NCBI GenBank assembly: GCA_017860295.1
Contig: JAFNAS010000007.1
Coordinates: forward strand, 62,001 to 126,000
DNA: 64,000 bases
Direction of reading: 5' to 3'
From: Bacteroidota bacterium
GTDB taxonomy: Bacteria > Bacteroidota > Bacteroidia > Bacteroidales > Paludibacteraceae
Part shown: positions 43,415 to 54,927 of the stretch, in pieces
Position numbering within the stretch: the stretch's first letter is position 1
Layout of the letters: the number at the start of each line of letters is the position of its first letter
Translations under genes and position numbers: made by a program
Notes under the pieces: generated by a model
What the model saw: only the letters and a program-made list of their open reading frames with translations
The model's database searches: none
Told to the model about the DNA's origin: nothing

Positions 43415-46099
43415 ATGATAATCAGGTATTTTTTATTGTTTTTGAGTTTTTTATCCATCACGGCGTTTGCCGCCGAAAAAGTGGTCATGGTCAATTCTGC
43501 TCCCGGCAATGCAAGGGTGGAATACGGCATCGACCGTGTAAAAACGGCTCTTGAAAAACAGGGTTACCTTGTGGATGTCTCGGCCAAAGCCAAAGCCTCG
43601 AAAAAAGATTGGAAGATCTCTGTGGCTATCGATACCACACAGATCATTGCAAAAGAGGGCTATTCAGTTAAAACCGTTGGGAAGAGTATTGCCATCAAAG
43701 GGAAAGATGCTTCGGGCGCTTTGTACGGCTGCATTGACCTGATTGCCAAATTGAACGAAAAGAAGGCGTTACCGACCGATCTTAATTATTCCGATCATCC
43801 GGAAATGGTATTGCGCGGTACTTGTATCGGGGTACAGAAACCCTATTACCTGCCGGGGCGGACGGTGTACGAATATCCATATACCCCCGAAACGTTCCCG
43901 TGGTTATATGACAAGGCGATGTGGATTAAATATCTGGATATGTTGGTGGACAACAAGATGAATTCTGTTTATCTTTGGAATGGTCACCCATTTGCATCGT
44001 TGGTCAAACTGAAGGATTATCCTTTTGCAGTGGAGGTATCGGACGAGGATTTCAAAAAGAATGAAGAATTGTATGCGTTTCTTACCAAAGAGGCCGATAA
44101 ACGCGGTATATGGGTAATTCAAATGTTCTACAATATTTTGGTTTCCAAGCCGTTTGCGGAGCATTATGGCATTAAAACGCAGGATCGAAGCCGTCCTATT
44201 ACACCGTTGATTGCTGACTATACACGTAAATCAATTGCTGCATTTATCGAAAAGTACCCTCATGTGGGATTGTTGGTGTGCCTGGGCGAAGCAATGGATA
44301 CCTATGACGATGACCGGGAGTGGTTTACTAAGACGATTATTCCCGGGGTGAAAGACGGACTGAAGGCTTTGGGTCGCACCGACGAGCCGCCTATTGTGTT
44401 GCGAAATCATGACACAGATGCTAAGATGGTGATTACAGCATCGTTGCCTTTGTATAAGAACCTGTATACGATGAATAAATACAATGGAGAGTCGCTGACC
44501 ACTTACGAACCCCGGGGGCCTTGGGCTGCTGCGCATAAAGGACTTAGTGAGCTGGGATCCATTCATATTGAGAATGTGCATATTTTGGCAAATCTGGAGC
44601 CTTTCCGTTATGGCTCTCCCGATTTTATTCAGAAAAGTGTGGAGGCGATGCACCGTGTGCATGGTGCTAATGCCATTCATATTTATCCGCAGGCATCCTA
44701 CTGGGATTGGCCTTATACGGCAGATAAAGCCGATAAACGCCTGTTGGAAATGGATCGCGACTGGATTTGGTATGCCGCTTGGTCGCGCTACGCCTGGAAA
44801 GTCGATCGTAACCGTGCCGGTGAAATCGACTACTGGGGCGGACGTCTCGATACGATGTACAACTGTGGCACTGATGCCGCCAAAAATATTCTCGAAGCTT
44901 ATGAACAGGATGGCGAAATTTCTACCCAACTGTTGCGTAAATTCGGCATTACGGAAGGAAATCGACAGACATTTTTGTTGGGCATGTTTATGAGTCAGTT
45001 AGTGAACCCCAAGAAATGGACAATATATCCCGAATTTTTTGCATCCTGTGGCCCGGAAGGAGAATTGCTCAGCGAGTACATGACCAAAGAGTGGAATCAC
45101 CAACCGCATGTAGGCGAAACTCCTCCGCAGATGATTGTTACGGCCGTGGCGCACGGTGCCGCCGGGGCAAAAGCCATCGAACTGGCGGCTCCGCATGTAA
45201 CAAAAAATCGTGCAGAGTTCGAACGCTTGCGCAATGATGTACACTGTTATGATGCCTTTGCTAATTTCTTTGCGCTGAAGGTAAAAGCGGCTATGTTGTC
45301 CATGGAATATGGTCATTCCGGTCGCATTGCCGATCTCGATAGTGCTGCTGCGCTTCTGGATAAGAGTCTGGTTTATTACCGTCGTTTGGTCGATTTGACA
45401 AAAGATACTTACTTGTATGCCAATAGTATGCAGACCGGTCAACGTAAAATTCCAATCAGCAGTGCCGGTGGAAAAAACAAGACATGGGCCGAATTGTTGC
45501 CTCATTTTGAAGAGGAGTTGGCCACATTTCGTAAGAATATCGCTTTTGTGAAACAGAACGGAGGTAATGCCGTTCACACCGTTCAACCGCTGAAACCGGC
45601 AGAGGTGACCTTGCTTGATAAATCGCAGCAATTTTATCCGTTGATGAAAGGCGAAAAAGTTTTTGGTGACAAAGATTATCTGATCAATGCGGTGGCCGAC
45701 GAACTGAAACAATTGAAAGGAATTCGTTTTAACTTTGAAAGTCAGGCATCGACAGGAACAACCGTTGCCTTTGAAAACAAAAAGCCGGTGAATGTATTGG
45801 TGGGCTATTTCAATACCCCGAAAGGCGAATATGCAAAAGCACCGAAACTGGAGATCGATGCCAGTGCCAACGATTTCGGACAGGCCGACGTGAAGATTTT
45901 CAATGCAGTGGAAATTCCGGATCGTGCTGCGATCAATGTACACAGCTATACCTTTCCGGCAGGTAAAAACAAATTGACTCTAGGCAAAGGAGCTCTCATG
46001 ATTCTTGGATTTACCGAGGCTTCTGAAAAAATCACGCCCCGCAATGCTGGGCTGGGTGGCGAGGGCGATGCCGGCAATGTCGATTGGTTGTTTAATTAA
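43415..46099 (+). CDS. GH138 alpha-D-galacturonidase, BT0997-like
   Basis: An 894-residue secreted protein with signal peptide 1-20. A GH20b-like N-terminal domain (about 25-120, DASGALYGCIDLIAKL) precedes a TIM barrel (about 130-480) and C-terminal helical and beta modules. E292 in CLGEAMDTY, R330 in IVLRNHD and E359 in KYNGESLTTYE fall exactly two positions before the acid/base Glu294, specificity Arg332 and nucleophile Glu361 I recall for BT0997; R517 is close to its Arg521. GH138 removes alpha-linked galacturonate from the rhamnose of RG-II side chain A. It lies near the GH137-GH2 fusion, as BT0997 lies beside BT0996. The match rests on remembered residue numbers and conserved order. Confidence 0.82.
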   Translation: MIIRYFLLFLSFLSITAFAAEKVVMVNSAPGNARVEYGIDRVKTALEKQGYLVDVSAKAKASKKDWKISVAIDTTQIIAKEGYSVKTVGKSIAIKGKDASGALYGCIDLIAKLNEKKALPTDLNYSDHPEMVLRGTCIGVQKPYYLPGRTVYEYPYTPETFPWLYDKAMWIKYLDMLVDNKMNSVYLWNGHPFASLVKLKDYPFAVEVSDEDFKKNEELYAFLTKEADKRGIWVIQMFYNILVSKPFAEHYGIKTQDRSRPITPLIADYTRKSIAAFIEKYPHVGLLVCLGEAMDTYDDDREWFTKTIIPGVKDGLKALGRTDEPPIVLRNHDTDAKMVITASLPLYKNLYTMNKYNGESLTTYEPRGPWAAAHKGLSELGSIHIENVHILANLEPFRYGSPDFIQKSVEAMHRVHGANAIHIYPQASYWDWPYTADKADKRLLEMDRDWIWYAAWSRYAWKVDRNRAGEIDYWGGRLDTMYNCGTDAAKNILEAYEQDGEISTQLLRKFGITEGNRQTFLLGMFMSQLVNPKKWTIYPEFFASCGPEGELLSEYMTKEWNHQPHVGETPPQMIVTAVAHGAAGAKAIELAAPHVTKNRAEFERLRNDVHCYDAFANFFALKVKAAMLSMEYGHSGRIADLDSAAALLDKSLVYYRRLVDLTKDTYLYANSMQTGQRKIPISSAGGKNKTWAELLPHFEEELATFRKNIAFVKQNGGNAVHTVQPLKPAEVTLLDKSQQFYPLMKGEKVFGDKDYLINAVADELKQLKGIRFNFESQASTGTTVAFENKKPVNVLVGYFNTPKGEYAKAPKLEIDASANDFGQADVKIFNAVEIPDRAAINVHSYTFPAGKNKLTLGKGALMILGFTEASEKITPRNAGLGGEGDAGNVDWLFN

Positions 46100-46108
46100 T
46101 TTGAAAAC

Positions 46109-46786
46109 ATGAGAATCTGTTCTTTTATTTTTGCATTACTGCTTGTTCTTAGCATTCCTGACGTGCCGGCACAAACAACTGCTACAGTTGCCGATATAGA
46201 CGGTAATGTCTATAAAACGGTAAAAATTGGGACGCAGATTTGGATGGCCGAAAACCTGCGAACAACCCGTTTTAGCAATGGCGAGCCAATCCCGACCACT
46301 ACACCCGACACGCTCAATTATACTCAGGAACCGACTCCTGTCTATCAGTGGGCGTATGGTGGTGATGACAGCAATGTCCTGGTTTACGGACGACTTTATA
46401 CATGGTATGCTGCCGTTGATAAACGGAATGTATGTCCGGTGGGGTGGCATGTACCCTCAATTGCGGAGTTTAAACTTTTAGATGATTCGTTAGGTGGAAA
46501 AAAGAAGGCGATTGGTAAACTGAAGGAGGTCGGTACCAAGCACTGGAAAACACCTAATGCCGATGCAACCAACGAAAGCGGATTCAATGGCTTACCCGGT
46601 GGATGGCGCTCAGCTAAAGGCCACTTTGGGGCGTTGGGATTGTATGGTCATTGGTGGGCATCCGATAGAGCAAGCGCCGAATATGTTTTTCGGATGTTTC
46701 TATCCTACGATGAGAAATGTTATAGAAACCATCTTGGTGCGACCGATCCGCAAACTGGCTGGGCGATTCGTTGTGTAAAAGATTAA
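46109..46786 (+). CDS. FISUMP-domain secreted protein
   Basis: A 225-residue protein with signal peptide 1-21 (VPAQ) and a single Fibrobacter succinogenes major paralogous (FISUMP) domain. The hallmarks are DIDGNVYKTVKIGTQIWMAENLRTT near the start, YGRLYTWYAAV, CPVGWHVPSIAEF in the middle, FNGLPGGWR and the end WAIRCVKD. The biochemical role of the domain is not known, though it occurs on many secreted Bacteroidetes proteins and is thought to bind surfaces or ligands. Its position 9 bases after GH138 and just before the GH137-GH2 fusion suggests cotranscription, and perhaps a carbohydrate-related accessory role. Confidence 0.9.
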   Translation: MRICSFIFALLLVLSIPDVPAQTTATVADIDGNVYKTVKIGTQIWMAENLRTTRFSNGEPIPTTTPDTLNYTQEPTPVYQWAYGGDDSNVLVYGRLYTWYAAVDKRNVCPVGWHVPSIAEFKLLDDSLGGKKKAIGKLKEVGTKHWKTPNADATNESGFNGLPGGWRSAKGHFGALGLYGHWWASDRASAEYVFRMFLSYDEKCYRNHLGATDPQTGWAIRCVKD

Positions 46787-46823
46787 TTATTTGAGGGTGA
46801 AGGATACCCTCTCCTTTATTGAT

Positions 46824-49800
46824 ATGCAGAAACGTTTGTTTTTTCTTTTGATTCTTCTTGTCGTAATGTGTACGACGTTATTTGCCGCCCCGACCATCGT
46901 GCCGCAGGAGGTGATGAAGCGTGTTTACGAGGAGGTAAAAACGCCTTACAAATACGGTTTGGTGGTGGTGCCTGCCGACAATTACCACAAAATCGACTGT
47001 CCTACCGTTTTCCGCGAAAAGGGGAAATGGTACATGAGTTATATTGTGTACAACGGCAAGGAAGGGCAGGATGGCCGTGGGTATGAAACCTGGCTGGCTA
47101 CCAGCGACGATCTGTTGCACTGGCAATCGCTCGGGCGCATGCTCTCGTATCCGCAGGGCGATGTGTGGGACAAAAATCAGCGGGCAGGTTACATCTCGCT
47201 CATCGACATGCAGTGGGGTGGCAGCTATAAAGCTCAGGTTTTTAACGATAAACACTGGATGTCTTATTTTGGTGGAAATGCTACGGGCTATGAAATGGGA
47301 ATGCTCAAAGAGGGTATTGCCTACACCGATGGCGATATTACCAAAGCGCACGAATGGAAACCGTTGAACAAACCGGTTCTGACTCCTACCGATCCCGATG
47401 CGGGCTGGTGGGAGAGTCTTACGCAGTACAAATCGTCCGTTATCTGGGACAAAACGAAGAAACTCGGACATCCGTTTGTCATGTATTACAATGCCGGAGG
47501 CGTCAATCCGACCAACAAAGTGAAGGCCGAACGCATCAGTATTGCTCTTTCTGATGATATGGTTCACTGGAAACGTTACCAGGCTAATCCCATTGTTAAC
47601 CACGAGGAAGGCATTACCGGCGATGCGGTGATTCAGCAGATGGGTGATGTCTATGTGATGTTCTACTTCAGCGCATTCCGCAAGAACCGACCCTACAAGG
47701 CTTTCAATACCTTTACCTGCTCCTATGATTTGGTGCACTGGACCGACTGGAATGGTGCCGACCTAGTGATTCCGGGTGAAAAATACGATAATCTTTTTGC
47801 CCACAAATCGTATGTGGTGAAATGGAACGGCGTGGTGTATCATTTCTATTGCGCTGTGAATGACGATAACCAGCGGGGAATTGCTGTAGCCGTTTCCAAA
47901 GATATGGGCAAAAGTTTGGCACGTTTTCCGAAACCCGAAAAAGTAACTTTCCGCAAGGAAATATCGTTGGCTAAAGGGTGGCTGACGGCCGAGAACGATT
48001 CGAACCGCACGGCCTACGCGGGTTTTGAAAAGAACGGTTACAACACCACCGGTTGGAAGCCGGTGGATGTGCCTCACAACTGGGATACGTACGATGGTGC
48101 CCGTCGCCTGAAGCATGGCAACAAACACGGATATGCCTGGTACAAAAAGAGTTTTACGGTGCAGAATCTCGGTGCCGACAAACGTTATTTTCTCTATTTT
48201 GAAGGCGTTGGTTCGTATGCCACCGTTTGGCTCAATGGCAAACAGGTGGGCTACCATGCCGGTGGTCGCACCACTTTTACCCTCGACGTGACCGACGCTA
48301 TTCGTTTTGATGCACCCAACGAACTGGCCGTCAAAGCCGATCATCCGGCAATGATTACCGATTTGCCGTGGGTGTGTGGTGGTTGTTCGTCTGAAATCGG
48401 TTTTTCCGAAGGTTCGCAACCGCTCGGTATTTTCCGTCCGGTGACGTTAGTGGTAAGCAATTCGTTGCGTGTCGAACCGTTTGGCGTGCATATCTGGAAT
48501 GATGCGCCAAAAGATGAAAAGAATCCGTCGCTGGTGTTGCATTTCGAAACGGAGGTGAAGAATTACAGCGATTGTACGCGCCGTTTCGTTCTGGTAAACA
48601 AGCTTTTGAATAAAGAGAATATTCAACAGGTGCGCGTGGGCGATACCATCGAACTGAAACCCGGCGAAATGAGAATTGTGAAACAGACCTCTCCGGCCGT
48701 GAAGAATCCTATTCTTTGGAGCCCTGAAAATCCATTTCTCTACAAGGTGGTGACCATGGTGCGTGAAAATGGCAAAACGGTGGATGAGGAGTATACCCCT
48801 TACGGCCTTCGCTGGATTAGCTGGCCGCAAAGCCGCAATGATAACGATAAACGTTTTTATTTGAATGGGAAGCGTTTGCTTATCAATGGCGTTGGCGAAT
48901 ACGAGCATCAGTTGGGCAATAGCAGCGCGCTTGACAGCACCGAAATCGAGGCTCGCATCAATCTGATTAAAGCGGCAGGATTCAACGCGTTTCGCGATGC
49001 GCATCAGCCGCATAATCTCTATTATAAAGATTTGATCGATAAAAATGGCTTGCTATTCTGGACACAACTTTCGGCACATATTTGGTACGATACCCCCGAA
49101 TTCCGAAAGAATTTTAAAAATAATTTGATAGAGTGGGTCAAAGAACGCCGCAACTCTCCGTCGGTAATTCTCTGGGGCTTGCAAAACGAAAGTGCTTTGC
49201 CCGAAGATTTTGCCAAAGAATGTACCGAGCTGATCCGTCAACTCGACCCAACTTCGCCATCGCAACGGTTGGTGACCACCTGTAATTTCGGCAGTGGAAC
49301 CGATTGGAACGTGATGCAGAACTGGTCGGGAACCTACATCAACAGCGGCGATCCGAAGAATTATCCCGCTGTTTTGAAAAGGGAGCTGCTCAACGGCGAA
49401 TACGGAGCATGGCGTAGCCTCGATCTCCATACTGAAGGTGCTTTCGAGCAAAACGGAAAATTGAGTGAAGACCGTATGAATCAGTTGCTGGAGATGAAGA
49501 TCCGCCAGCTCGATCAGGTGAAAGACAGCACCTGCGGTCAGTTTCTCTGGACATATAATTCGCACGACAATCCCGGTCGCGTGCAGAACGAGGAGGGTTT
49601 GCGCGAAATCGACCGCATCGGACCGTTCAATTACAAAGGGCTGCTCACCTCGTGGGGCGAACCGGTGGATGCGTTCTATCTCTACCGTTCCAACTACGCG
49701 CCGAAAGAGAAGGAGCCGATGGTCTATATCGTGTCGCACACCTGGCCCGATCGCTGGGATGAACCGGGAGTGAAGAGTGGCCTGACGGTTTACTCCAATT

Positions 49801-51278
49801 GCGATGAGGTGGAACTGTTCAACGACGTAAAATCGCTTTCGTTGGGCAAACGCACCAAAAATGGGGTCGGTTCTCATTTTCAATGGGATAATTTCGATCT
49901 GAAATACAACGTATTGTATGCGGTGGGTTATGTCAATGGAAAAGCCGTGGCGGAAGATGTGATCGTTTTGAACAATCTTCCCCGTGCTCCTCACTTCGAT
50001 CAATTGGTTGACAAAAATAATGTTACAAAGCCGGAAGCCGGTTACAACTATATTTACCGTGTTAATTGCGGTGGTGCCGATTATACCGATGTCAATAAGA
50101 ATAAGTGGTCGGCCGATCGTCATTTGAGTGGCAAAGATCGCTGGGGATCACTTTCCTGGACAGATGATTATGGTAACCTGCCTCCATTTCTGGCTTCGCA
50201 ACGTTACACCAAAGATCCGATTGCCGGAAGTGCCGACTGGTCGTTGTTCCAGACATTCCGCTACGGTCGCGACCGCCTGCGTTACCGCTTTCCTTTGCCT
50301 GACGGCGACTACCGCGTGGAACTCTATTTTGTGGAGCCGTGGTATGGAACGGGCGGCAGCATGAATTGCGAGGGTTTTCGCGTGTTTGACGTGGCGGCCA
50401 ACGGTAAGACTTTGCTTCACGATCTCGATATCTGGAAAGAGGCTGGTCACGATCGGGTGTTGAAAAAAACGGTGACGGCCAGAGCCGAAAACGGAGTGCT
50501 GGAAATCAGCTTCCCCGGAGTGAAAGCCGGACAGGCGATTATCTCGGCCATTGCCGTTGCTTCGACCGACAAATCGATACAACCGGCTCCGCAGTCGGAA
50601 TCGGTGTTTGCCAACGTGAAAGGGGCAGTGACCGGCACCTGGCTCGAACCCAACGCCAACTTCCCCAACCTGAAACCGGAGATGTACGGTGCCGAATGGC
50701 TCGCTTCCGATCCGAAGGCAAAAGTGTCGCAGATCAGTTTCTCGCTGACTGCCGATGCCGACGTTTATCTGCGTCAAGATACTGGCTATGTGAAAAAAAC
50801 CTACCGCAAAGGCGAAACGGTGATTCTCCAGAAAGGGAGTCGTGCTGCCGTGGTGCCGGTAGTGAAGTGGGCTGTGGAACCGAACCTGCGCCCCGAACTC
50901 ACTTTTGAAACCGAAACGGCACAGTTGCAGGGCAGCGGTTGGCAGAAAATTTCATTGAAAAACAAAGCCGGAGAGAAAGTGACTGCCGACGGTGCACACA
51001 GCATTACCTGGTCAGTCGCACCTGGCGTGGCCAACGTCTACGCCTTGCGTTTCAACTATCTGAACCTTACGCCGAATCCGATAGATGCCCGCATCAGAAT
51101 AACCGACCAGGCAGGTAATATTGTTCGCTACGATGCCATCCGTTTCCCGGTCACGCCCGAGAAGTGGCGCGTATTGGGAACCTCCACCGGTTCGTATATC
51201 AATGCCGGTCATTACAAGGTAATTATCAGCGGCGAAAAACTGAACGGACTGGCTTTTGAATCGTTGGTGATGCAGTAA
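46824..51278 (+). CDS. GH137 beta-L-arabinofuranosidase fused to GH2 beta-glucuronidase with malectin domain, BT0996-like
   Basis: A 1484-residue secreted protein, counted from the ATG at 46824, which begins a good signal peptide (ending LFAAP). Residues about 25-370 form a five-bladed propeller of GH137 type (DNYHKIDCPTVFREKGKWYMSY). From about 378 a complete GH2 enzyme follows: sugar-binding domain, Ig-like domain and TIM barrel with acid/base E789 (GLQNESALPE) and nucleophile E859 (LNGEYGAWR). A malectin-like carbohydrate-binding domain occupies about 1055-1240, and a further beta module ends the protein. This is the architecture of BT0996, which removes L-arabinofuranose and D-glucuronate from RG-II. 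An upstream start at 46791 would add 11 residues and is less likely. Confidence 0.87.
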   Translation: MQKRLFFLLILLVVMCTTLFAAPTIVPQEVMKRVYEEVKTPYKYGLVVVPADNYHKIDCPTVFREKGKWYMSYIVYNGKEGQDGRGYETWLATSDDLLHWQSLGRMLSYPQGDVWDKNQRAGYISLIDMQWGGSYKAQVFNDKHWMSYFGGNATGYEMGMLKEGIAYTDGDITKAHEWKPLNKPVLTPTDPDAGWWESLTQYKSSVIWDKTKKLGHPFVMYYNAGGVNPTNKVKAERISIALSDDMVHWKRYQANPIVNHEEGITGDAVIQQMGDVYVMFYFSAFRKNRPYKAFNTFTCSYDLVHWTDWNGADLVIPGEKYDNLFAHKSYVVKWNGVVYHFYCAVNDDNQRGIAVAVSKDMGKSLARFPKPEKVTFRKEISLAKGWLTAENDSNRTAYAGFEKNGYNTTGWKPVDVPHNWDTYDGARRLKHGNKHGYAWYKKSFTVQNLGADKRYFLYFEGVGSYATVWLNGKQVGYHAGGRTTFTLDVTDAIRFDAPNELAVKADHPAMITDLPWVCGGCSSEIGFSEGSQPLGIFRPVTLVVSNSLRVEPFGVHIWNDAPKDEKNPSLVLHFETEVKNYSDCTRRFVLVNKLLNKENIQQVRVGDTIELKPGEMRIVKQTSPAVKNPILWSPENPFLYKVVTMVRENGKTVDEEYTPYGLRWISWPQSRNDNDKRFYLNGKRLLINGVGEYEHQLGNSSALDSTEIEARINLIKAAGFNAFRDAHQPHNLYYKDLIDKNGLLFWTQLSAHIWYDTPEFRKNFKNNLIEWVKERRNSPSVILWGLQNESALPEDFAKECTELIRQLDPTSPSQRLVTTCNFGSGTDWNVMQNWSGTYINSGDPKNYPAVLKRELLNGEYGAWRSLDLHTEGAFEQNGKLSEDRMNQLLEMKIRQLDQVKDSTCGQFLWTYNSHDNPGRVQNEEGLREIDRIGPFNYKGLLTSWGEPVDAFYLYRSNYAPKEKEPMVYIVSHTWPDRWDEPGVKSGLTVYSNCDEVELFNDVKSLSLGKRTKNGVGSHFQWDNFDLKYNVLYAVGYVNGKAVAEDVIVLNNLPRAPHFDQLVDKNNVTKPEAGYNYIYRVNCGGADYTDVNKNKWSADRHLSGKDRWGSLSWTDDYGNLPPFLASQRYTKDPIAGSADWSLFQTFRYGRDRLRYRFPLPDGDYRVELYFVEPWYGTGGSMNCEGFRVFDVAANGKTLLHDLDIWKEAGHDRVLKKTVTARAENGVLEISFPGVKAGQAIISAIAVASTDKSIQPAPQSESVFANVKGAVTGTWLEPNANFPNLKPEMYGAEWLASDPKAKVSQISFSLTADADVYLRQDTGYVKKTYRKGETVILQKGSRAAVVPVVKWAVEPNLRPELTFETETAQLQGSGWQKISLKNKAGEKVTADGAHSITWSVAPGVANVYALRFNYLNLTPNPIDARIRITDQAGNIVRYDAIRFPVTPEKWRVLGTSTGSYINAGHYKVIISGEKLNGLAFESLVMQ

Positions 51279-51370
51279 ATTCCGGGTCAAGCGATTTTCA
51301 AATCGCTCATTGAAATGCCTGATAAATTGTGAAGTAAGCGAAGTATATTTCGTAGGATACAAAAACAGGG

Positions 51371-51378
51371 TAAATTTG
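51371..51378 (+). promoter_or_regulatory. Candidate promoter before the GH2 gene at 51588
   Basis: TAAATTTG fits TAnnTTTG, with a weak TTTCG at 51347 in the -33 position. It would give a leader of about 200 bases that includes the 28-base palindrome. Confidence 0.3.
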
Positions 51379-51433
51379 TATTTAGTAGAATCAACAATGA
51401 TAATTAGAAATGCACTATTGCATTGAAGGTTCC

Positions 51434-51461
51434 GTAAAGACGTTGCATGCAACGTCTTTAC
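51434..51461. repeat. Perfect 28-bp palindrome
   Basis: GTAAAGACGTTGCA is followed immediately by its exact reverse complement. Palindromes with this AGACGTTGCATGCAACGTCT core recur in intergenic DNA of many bacteria, including Bacteroidetes, from my knowledge. It carries no T tract. Confidence 0.85.
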
Positions 51462-51503
51462 AAGTGACATCCCATCTGAATATCAAATTGTGTGGCCCGC
51501 TAG

Positions 51504-54842
<3,339 letters not shown>

Positions 54843-54927
54843 TGTGTGGATATGAAGATTTGAGGATGTGGAAAGGATCCGATTTGCATTCCCAAATCTT
54901 CAAATCCTCAAATTCCCAAATTGGAAA
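54843..54927. repeat. Intergenic family A inverted repeat
   Basis: GAAGATTTGAGGATGTGG is partly complementary to AAATCTTCAAATCCTCAAAT on the other side of a short spacer, giving a hairpin just before the next start codon. It stays open in the downstream frame, which creates a false upstream start at 54868. Confidence 0.6.

Noticed and set aside
54868-54927. N-terminal extension of the GH2 protein starting at 54868
   Set aside because: The 20 extra residues are translated dispersed-repeat DNA. A clean signal peptide starts at the ATG at 54928.
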